From NCBI GenBank assembly GCA_900555045.1, contig USJW01000008.1, positions 1 through 61,247 on the forward strand: a stretch of DNA of 61,247 bases. Reading direction: 5' to 3'. The notes below the pieces were generated by a model. The model had not been told where the DNA came from and made no database searches. It saw only the letters and a program-made list of their open reading frames with translations. Made by a program: the position numbers and the translations under genes. Within the stretch, counting starts at the first letter, position 1. Each line of letters opens with the position of its first letter. Origin of the DNA: an uncultured Clostridium sp. Lineage in GTDB: Bacteria > Bacillota > Clostridia > Lachnospirales > Lachnospiraceae. Shown one piece after another: positions 55,723 to 61,247 of this stretch.

Positions 55723-56718
55723 TTATTTCTGTTTCAGCCCCATGCTGTAGGCCGGCATGTCGATCAGTTCCTTTAACTCGCCGTCCAGCTTCATCATGGT
55801 CAATGTGGCCCCCATCATGTCGAGGGAGGTGAAATAGTTGCCCACATAGGCTCGGTGAGTGCGGATCCCCATGTCCTTAAGCAGGCGGTCGATCTCGTCG
55901 TACAGCACGTACAGCTCCATCACCGGCGTGGCCCCCAGGCCGGACACCAGCACAACCACCTCGTCCCCCGCCTCAAAGGGGTAGTCCGGAACCACCACGT
56001 CCACCATCCGCTTGGCCATCTGTGCCGCCGTCTCCAGCGGGCAGACCTCGATGCCCGGCTCGCCGTGGTGGCCTATGCCAACCTCCATGGTGCCTTCCTT
56101 AATCTGGAAATTCGGGTGTCCCACCGCCGGGAGCGTGCAGGGCGTCAGGCCGATGCCAACGCTCCTGGTGTTGTCGATTGCCTTCTGGGCCGCCGCGATC
56201 ACCTCATCAAGGCTGGCGCCCTGGGCGGCCTTGGCACCGCCCACCTTCCACATGAGCACCTCACCGGCCACGCCGCGCCGCTTCTCCCGCTGGTCCTTCG
56301 GAGCGCTGGCCACGTCGTCGTTTGCCACCACGGTCTTCACCTCGATGCCCTGCTTCTTCGCCATCTTCACGGCCATCTTCACGTTCATGTTGTCCCCGGA
56401 GTAGTTGCCGTACAGGCAGGCAACCCCCTTGCCCTGGTCCGCCGCCTTAAAGGCGTCCAGGAAGGCCGCGGCCGTCGGGGAGGAGCAGATCTCCCCCACC
56501 GCAACCGCGTCACAGAGGTTGTCGCCGATGTAGCCGATGAAGGCCGGCTTGTGGCCGGAGCCGCCGCCCGTGACCACCCCCACCTTATCGGCGGGGATAT
56601 TCTTCGCCTTCACCACGCGGCCGTTGTCCGTGGCCTCCACGATCTCGCTGTGCGCCTTCAAAAAGCCCTTTAACATCTCATCCACAATATCGTCCGGATT
56701 GTTCAGTATTCTCTGCAT
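55723..56718 (-). CDS. dhaK: dihydroxyacetone kinase subunit DhaK-like, variant substrate site
   Basis: A 331-residue ketose-binding subunit. The His that binds substrate covalently is kept (EVGIGHHGEPGIE, about residue 215), as is the Asp in NYSGDNMN. The N-terminal motif, GGGSGHEPxH in E. coli, reads GGGSGHKPAF, so the His that orients dihydroxyacetone is Phe and the preceding Glu is Lys. That points to a larger or different ketose. ATG 56718 is used because AAAGGAGG is 7 nt upstream; a GTG one codon earlier is too near. Confidence 0.9.
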   Translation of the reverse strand: MQRILNNPDDIVDEMLKGFLKAHSEIVEATDNGRVVKAKNIPADKVGVVTGGGSGHKPAFIGYIGDNLCDAVAVGEICSSPTAAAFLDAFKAADQGKGVACLYGNYSGDNMNVKMAVKMAKKQGIEVKTVVANDDVASAPKDQREKRRGVAGEVLMWKVGGAKAAQGASLDEVIAAAQKAIDNTRSVGIGLTPCTLPAVGHPNFQIKEGTMEVGIGHHGEPGIEVCPLETAAQMAKRMVDVVVPDYPFEAGDEVVVLVSGLGATPVMELYVLYDEIDRLLKDMGIRTHRAYVGNYFTSLDMMGATLTMMKLDGELKELIDMPAYSMGLKQK

Positions 56719-56739
56719 CACAAAGCCTCCTTTTATCGC

Positions 56740-57507
56740 CTATTTGATGGTGTATCCGCCGTCGATCAACAGGTTGTGCCCGGTGATCATGCCCGCGGCA
56801 TTGCTGCACAAAAAGGCGATGACACCTGCCACCTCATCCGGCTCCGCGAAGCGCTCCGCCGGGATCTCCTTCTTGAAGGCCTCCCCCGCCGGGCCGTCCC
56901 ACGCCTTGTGCCCCAGCTCGGTGAGAACCACCGTGGGCGCCACGGCGTTGACGCGGATGCCGTACTTGCCCCACTCCAGAGCCATCACCTTGGTCATGGC
57001 CATGATTCCGCCCTTGGCCGCGCAGTAGGCCACGTGCTTGTTTAAGGCCACCACGCCCGCCTGGGAGGCGATGTTGACGATGTTGCCGTTCACATGGTTC
57101 TCGATAAAATATTTGCCGATCAGCTGCGCCATCATGAAGGACGCCTTTAGGTTGATGTTCATGGTGCAGTCCCAGTCGGACTCGCTGATGTTCTCCGCGT
57201 TGTCAAGCGCCACGATGCCCGCGCAGTTGACCAGAATATCCACCTGCCCGAAGGTCTCTGCGCCCCGGTCTAAAACCGACTGGCGGTAAATTTTGTCCGT
57301 CACGTCGCCCGCCACGCCGATGGCCTTCGGGTCCAGCTTCTTTGCGATCTCGTCCACCCTCGGATTTAAGTCCGCCAGCACCAGGTTCACACCCTTCTTC
57401 GCGAAAAACTCCGCCGTCGCGTATCCGATCCCAGCCGCCCCGCCGGTGATGATCGCTGTCTTTCCCTCCAATGAAAACTCCGGGTCCGCTCCGTAATATT
57501 TTAACAT
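56740..57507 (-). CDS. short-chain dehydrogenase/reductase (polyol dehydrogenase-like)
   Basis: A 255-residue SDR. The NAD-binding ITGGAAGIGYATAEFF (about residues 19-34), VNCAGIVAL, Ser in VNIASQAG and catalytic YCAAKGG are all present; ADLNP after the second strand favours NAD. It probably oxidises a polyol to a ketose for the next kinase. GAGGAGG precedes the ATG. It lies between the binding-protein gene (gap 39 nt) and dhaK. D-threitol or D-arabitol type polyols are candidates by analogy. Confidence 0.9.
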   Translation of the reverse strand: MLKYYGADPEFSLEGKTAIITGGAAGIGYATAEFFAKKGVNLVLADLNPRVDEIAKKLDPKAIGVAGDVTDKIYRQSVLDRGAETFGQVDILVNCAGIVALDNAENISESDWDCTMNINLKASFMMAQLIGKYFIENHVNGNIVNIASQAGVVALNKHVAYCAAKGGIMAMTKVMALEWGKYGIRVNAVAPTVVLTELGHKAWDGPAGEAFKKEIPAERFAEPDEVAGVIAFLCSNAAGMITGHNLLIDGGYTIK

Positions 57508-57546
57508 GATATGATCCTCCTCTATTTTTTATAGTGCACGGTCCGG

Positions 57547-58548
57547 TTACTGCTGCGCTCTCTGCTTAAACTGGGCCACATTGTCCTTGTTGACCTCCTC
57601 AAACTCGATCCAGTAGTCCTTGTCAACCGGCTTCTTGTTGATGGCGTCGATCAAGACCTCCACCGCCTTGCCGCCCTGGCCCGCTGCGTCCTGGAACACG
57701 GTGATCAGCATGTTTCCCTCCTCCACAGCGTTTAACGCGTCGTTGATTCCGTCCACGCCCACCGCCGGGATGTCCTTGCCGGCCGCCTTCACGGCCTCCC
57801 TTGCGCCCAATGCCATCTCGTCGTTCTCAGCCACGATGGCGTCGATCTGGTCAAAGGCCTGCATCCAGGTCTCCATCACGGTCATGGACTCGGAGCGTGA
57901 CCAGTTGGCCGTCTTCTCCGCCAGGACCTCGATGTCCGGGTACTTGTTCAGAATATTCTGGATGCCCTCGCGACGCTCAATCTGCGCCGACTGGCCCATA
58001 GGTCCCTCGATGATGACAATCTTGCCCTTGCCGCCCAGCTGATCTGCAATCTTCTGCATGATCATCTCGCCCGCGGTCACGTCCTTGGAGCCGATGTAGC
58101 TGGTGATCTTGTCGTTGTTGACGCGGGTGTTGACCGCCACGATGGGGATTCCCGCCTCCACCGCCTTGTCCACACAGGGGGAACATGCGTCGGAGTCCTG
58201 AGGATTTAAGATGATGCCGTCGCAGCCGTCGGAGATCATGGTCTCCACCTGGCTGATCTGGGTGCTGGGGTCATAGTTGCCGTCGTACACCATCAGCTCG
58301 GCCCCCATCTCGTCGGCCTTCTTCTGGGCCGCGTTGGCCAGGCGCACCGTGTACTCGTTCTTTAAGCTGTAAAGAGTGATCCCAAGCTTGAGCTTCTTCT
58401 CCGCTGCCGCTGTAGTGTCCCCGGCGTTCGAAGTCGCCTCCGTCTTTGTCTTCTTCGCCGACGCATCCGCCGCTCCGCAGCCCGCGATGCTGCCGCCCAC
58501 CAGTGCCAGGCTTAAGGCCGCGCTCAGTAACTTCAAATTTTTCTTCAT
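57547..58548 (-). CDS. ribose-type ABC transporter binding lipoprotein
   Basis: A 333-residue RbsB-like (type I periplasmic binding fold) lipoprotein with lipobox SIAGCGAA (Cys at about residue 25). LGITLYSLKNEYTVRLANAA, SDGCDGIILNPQDSDA and EGPMGQSAQIERREGIQNIL are typical. ATG 58548 has AGGAGG 7 nt upstream; the frame is open back to 58611. Third gene of the importer, after ATPase and permease, with an 82-nt gap holding only a small GCGGA hairpin. Confidence 0.92.
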   Translation of the reverse strand: MKKNLKLLSAALSLALVGGSIAGCGAADASAKKTKTEATSNAGDTTAAAEKKLKLGITLYSLKNEYTVRLANAAQKKADEMGAELMVYDGNYDPSTQISQVETMISDGCDGIILNPQDSDACSPCVDKAVEAGIPIVAVNTRVNNDKITSYIGSKDVTAGEMIMQKIADQLGGKGKIVIIEGPMGQSAQIERREGIQNILNKYPDIEVLAEKTANWSRSESMTVMETWMQAFDQIDAIVAENDEMALGAREAVKAAGKDIPAVGVDGINDALNAVEEGNMLITVFQDAAGQGGKAVEVLIDAINKKPVDKDYWIEFEEVNKDNVAQFKQRAQQ

Positions 58549-58630
58549 TGTTTTTCCTCCTCTTTCCATTACATATTTAGGTTGTCTATGTGATTGCGGA
58601 ATTCTCCGCATTACCCGCCTGCTATTTTGG

Positions 58631-59590
58631 TTATTTTCCTTCGTTGAGCGAATCCAGCATGACCGCCCCGATGATGATCAGCCCCTTGATGACCAACTGC
58701 CAGTAGGAGGACACGGCCATCATGTCAAGCCCGTTGTTCATGACGCCCATGATCAGAAAGCCCACGATGGTGCCCCAGAGCCGCCCGCGGCCGCCGGAAA
58801 GGCTGGTCCCGCCGATGACTGCCGCCGCGATGGCGTCCACCTCATAGCCGTTGCCGCTCTGGGCCAGGCCGGAGGTCACGCGGGAGGTCAGGATGATACC
58901 CGCAAGACCTGCAAGTAACCCCGAGATCATGTAGACCGCGCAGGTGATCCGCTTGACATTGATGCCGGAAACCCTGGCCGATGTGGGGTTGCCGCCGGTG
59001 GCGAACACGTACCGGCCGAACCGCGTCTTGTACAGCACGATAAAGCAGATGACGAGCACCCCCGCCAGAATTAATACCGGGTACGGCAGAATCCCGATTT
59101 CCCCGCCGCCGATGGTTAGGAACCCTTTGCTGAGCCCCGGCACCGGCTTGGCGTCGCTGGCCATGAAGGTGACACCCCTTGCGATGCTCAGCATGCCCAG
59201 GGTGGCGATGAACGCCGGAACCTTTAAGTAGGAGACCACCACGCCGTTGACGGTTCCCAGGAGCAGGCCAATGGCCAGGCCCACCAGCACGGCCACCGGC
59301 CACGGAAGTCCCACCTCCGTCCGGGCGGCAAGCGCCGCGAACATTCCGGCCGCACCCACGATGGAGCCCACCGACAGGTCGATGCCCCCGGTCAGCACCA
59401 CGAAGGTCATCCCCACGGCCAGAAGCCCGTTGATGGAGGTCTGTCGCAGCATGTTCACAATGTTGTCCAGTGTCATGAATTTCGCCTTCATGACGGTGAA
59501 AAAGATCAGGATGGCGAGCAGCCCCACGATCACGCCGTACTGAGCGATAAATCCCTTGATATCTCTTGATTTTTTGTCTGTTTTTTCCAT
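58631..59590 (-). CDS. ribose-type ABC transporter permease
   Basis: A 319-residue RbsC-like permease with eight to ten helices. ILRQTSINGLLAVGMTF-type text near residues 45-62, VLTGGIDLSVGSIVG and GNPTSARVSGINVKRI are family hallmarks. ATG 59590 with AGGTGG upstream is preferred over a GTG three codons earlier. It follows the ATPase gene by 18 nt. Confidence 0.92.
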   Translation of the reverse strand: MEKTDKKSRDIKGFIAQYGVIVGLLAILIFFTVMKAKFMTLDNIVNMLRQTSINGLLAVGMTFVVLTGGIDLSVGSIVGAAGMFAALAARTEVGLPWPVAVLVGLAIGLLLGTVNGVVVSYLKVPAFIATLGMLSIARGVTFMASDAKPVPGLSKGFLTIGGGEIGILPYPVLILAGVLVICFIVLYKTRFGRYVFATGGNPTSARVSGINVKRITCAVYMISGLLAGLAGIILTSRVTSGLAQSGNGYEVDAIAAAVIGGTSLSGGRGRLWGTIVGFLIMGVMNNGLDMMAVSSYWQLVIKGLIIIGAVMLDSLNEGK

Positions 59591-59608
59591 TTCAACCACC
59601 TCACTCGA

Positions 59609-61090
59609 TCAAAGATAGGAGACTGCCAGATGCATGATCTGCTCCTGGGTGAACTCCCCGCGGCACAGCTCGCCGCTCAAATGCCCATTGCTCAGCACCA
59701 GGATCCGGTCCGCCATGCCCATGGCCTCCGGCATCTCGGAGGAGATCATGATGATGGCGTTTCCCTTTGCCACGAACTCGCACATCAGCCGGTAAATCTC
59801 CGCCTTCGCCCCCACGTCGATTCCGCGGGTGGGCTCATCCAGGATCAGCAGGCTGGGATTTCTCATCATCCACTTGGCGAGAACCACCTTCTGCTGGTTT
59901 CCGCCCGAGAGCCGTCCAACCAGCTGCCCCGGCGTGTGCACCTTAATCCGCAGCGCCTCGATCTGTTCGTCCACCGTCCGCTTCTCCGCGCTCCGGCTGA
60001 TAAACAAATTTTTGCTCAGCTCCCGCATGGAGGCCAGCGTGATATTCGCGGCCACGCTCATCTCCAGCACCAGGCCCTCGTTCTTTCGGTCCTCGGTCAC
60101 GTAGGCGATGCCGTGACGGATCGCCTCCTGCGGGCGCTTCGGCACAAGCTTTTTCCCCTGAAACACAATCTCGCCGGAATCCGGCGCCTCCAGGCCGAAG
60201 ATGCCGTTCATGAGCTCCGTGCGCCCCGCGCCGATGAGGCCCGCGACTCCCAGAATCTCGCCGCGCCGGACGGAAAAGCTGATGTCCTGGTACTGCCCCG
60301 CCTTGGAGAAGTGTTTCACCTCCATCAGCACATCCCCGATGGGCACCTCCGTCTTCGGAAAGATATCGTTCAGTTCCCGCCCCACCATATGCCGGATCAG
60401 CGTGTTGTTGTCAATGTCCTTCGCCGCCCAGCTGCCCACGTAGGTGCCGTCCCGCATCACCGTGATCTGGTCGGCAATCCGGAAGATCTCGTCCATCTTG
60501 TGGGAGATGTAGATGATTCCGGTCCCCTTCTTCTTTAGCCGGGCGATGGTCTCAAACAGAATCTCCACCTCCTGGTCCGTGATCGCCGAGGTGGGCTCGT
60601 CCATGACGATGATTCCCGCGTTTAGTGAGATGGCCTTGGATATCTCGATCAGCTGTTGGTCCGCCACCTTTAAGGTGCCGATCTTTACCCTGGGATTCAC
60701 CCTCACCTTCATCTCGCGAAGGAGCTCCTCCGTGCGGGCGTACATGGTCTTGTAGTCGATGAACATGCCGTTTCTCGGCTCCCTGCCCAGAAAAATGTTC
60801 TCCGCCACCGTCATCTCCGGCACCGGGGACAGCTCCTGGTGGATCATGGCGATCCCCAGCGACTGGGCGTGCCTGGGTGACTGGATCTCCACCGGCTTGC
60901 CGTTCAACCGTATCTCGCCGTCATCGCATTTATGTACACCGGCCAACACCTTCATCAGTGTGGACTTCCCTGCGCCGTTCTCGCCCATCAGCGCGTGCAC
61001 CGTCCCGGCCTGTAGCGAAAAATCAATGCCGTGGAGCACTTCCACGCTGCCAAAGCGTTTCACGATCCCCTTCATTTCCAGTAAGCACAA
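59609..61090 (-). CDS. ribose-type ABC transporter ATP-binding protein
   Basis: A 493-residue RbsA/MglA-like double ATPase. The N-domain has Walker A GENGAGKST (about residues 36-44), the LKVADQQLIEIS region in place of a standard signature, and Walker B GIIVMDEPTSAITD. The C-domain has GLIGAGRTEL, signature LSGGNQQKVVLAKW and LLILDEPTRGIDVG. The start is a TTG at 61090 with GGGAG 9 nt upstream; the first ATG, five codons in, lacks a ribosome site. First gene of the operon. Confidence 0.92.
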   Translation of the reverse strand: MCLLEMKGIVKRFGSVEVLHGIDFSLQAGTVHALMGENGAGKSTLMKVLAGVHKCDDGEIRLNGKPVEIQSPRHAQSLGIAMIHQELSPVPEMTVAENIFLGREPRNGMFIDYKTMYARTEELLREMKVRVNPRVKIGTLKVADQQLIEISKAISLNAGIIVMDEPTSAITDQEVEILFETIARLKKKGTGIIYISHKMDEIFRIADQITVMRDGTYVGSWAAKDIDNNTLIRHMVGRELNDIFPKTEVPIGDVLMEVKHFSKAGQYQDISFSVRRGEILGVAGLIGAGRTELMNGIFGLEAPDSGEIVFQGKKLVPKRPQEAIRHGIAYVTEDRKNEGLVLEMSVAANITLASMRELSKNLFISRSAEKRTVDEQIEALRIKVHTPGQLVGRLSGGNQQKVVLAKWMMRNPSLLILDEPTRGIDVGAKAEIYRLMCEFVAKGNAIIMISSEMPEAMGMADRILVLSNGHLSGELCRGEFTQEQIMHLAVSYL

Positions 61091-61135
61091 AGCGTTCAGC
61101 TCCCTTCCGTCTCTTTTTTCCTTGCTGTGCTTTTA

Positions 61136-61141
61136 ATTATA
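61136..61141 (-). promoter_or_regulatory. -10 element of the ribose-type ABC operon
   Basis: A perfect TATAAT on the minus strand, 46 nt before the TTG start. The -35 region (61159-61164, CCTTAT) is poor, and it is overlapped by paired direct repeats, which suggests an activator-dependent promoter. Confidence 0.55.
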
Positions 61142-61162
61142 GTGGAAATCTGCCGGGAATAA

Positions 61163-61191
61163 GGTTTGAATAATTCGGATCAGGTTTGAAT
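61163..61191. promoter_or_regulatory. paired direct repeats GGTTTGAAT, 20-bp spacing
   Basis: GGTTTGAAT occurs at 61163-61171 and 61183-61191, start to start exactly 20 bp (two helical turns), next to the weak -35. The pattern is what AraC-type or response-regulator activators bind. No such gene is within the window. 61192-61247 is AT-rich with no gene seen. Confidence 0.6.
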
Positions 61192-61247
61192 TTCAATAAA
61201 AAAAGGCAAAAAAAGCTGCTTAATTTCATGTAAATCAATCATTAAGC

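Noticed and set aside
1..61247. Mobile elements, prophage or toxin-antitoxin and defence genes.
   Set aside because: No transposase, integrase, phage structural, restriction, CRISPR-associated or toxin-like protein was seen in any frame I read.

Overview
The window looks like chromosome of a spore-forming member of the Clostridia, most likely a GC-rich Lachnospiraceae-type gut anaerobe. The basis is a complete spoIIIAA-AH sporulation operon followed by an Asp23/Gls24 gene, strong AGGAGG-type ribosome binding sites, and dense ABC/TRAP sugar-uptake operons. The species cannot be fixed from sequence reading alone. I saw no rRNA, tRNA, CRISPR array, transposase or phage gene. Coding is dense and mostly on the minus strand.

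Layout. 0-6.8 kb: asp23-like gene and the spoIIIA operon with a sigma-E-like promoter. 6.8-8.3 kb: a plus-strand PurF-like protein lacking the usual N-terminal catalytic cysteine. 8.4-16.2 kb: a LacI-controlled sugar operon (fucose-isomerase-like protein, LacI, three-gene ABC importer, class II aldolase, SIS protein) with three copies of one 13-bp operator-like motif. 16.3-23.7 kb: nucleoside uptake and breakdown (BmpA-type importer, GntR, nucleoside hydrolase, uridine phosphorylase). 23.8-33.6 kb: a nine-gene run joining a NitT/TauT-type ABC importer to NagB-like, class II aldolase, PFK, TIM-like, LarA-like and NagA genes, with a divergent lacI-galM pair and two identical palindromic operators. 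35.6-44.9 kb: mixed single genes (phosphoesterase, repeat protein with a DUF4397 domain, 8-oxoguanine glycosylase, TetR plus nucleoside phosphorylase, transglutaminase, DUF4349 protein, small Cys-rich protein). 44.9-53.1 kb: an IclR-controlled sugar-acid operon with a TAXI-TRAP importer. 53.2-61.2 kb: a ribose-type ABC importer with SDR, DhaK, DhaL, RpiB and a PPi-type PFK, which resembles known tetritol/ketose catabolic operons.

How the genes work together. Each sugar operon is a nearly self-contained importer, catabolic enzyme set and regulator, and several carry private copies of lower-glycolysis enzymes (two PFKs, two class II aldolases, one TIM-like protein). The most promising undescribed systems are (1) the 23.9-33.4 kb cassette, where a nickel-pincer-type LarA homologue and a NagB homologue with altered phosphate loops sit with NagA and an unusual importer; (2) the 53.3-61.1 kb DhaK/DhaL/RpiB/SDR operon, whose DhaK lacks a substrate-binding histidine; and (3) a short predicted minus-strand transcript near 38.3 kb that carries the same palindromic operator as system 1. 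Functions of all three are inferred, not shown.
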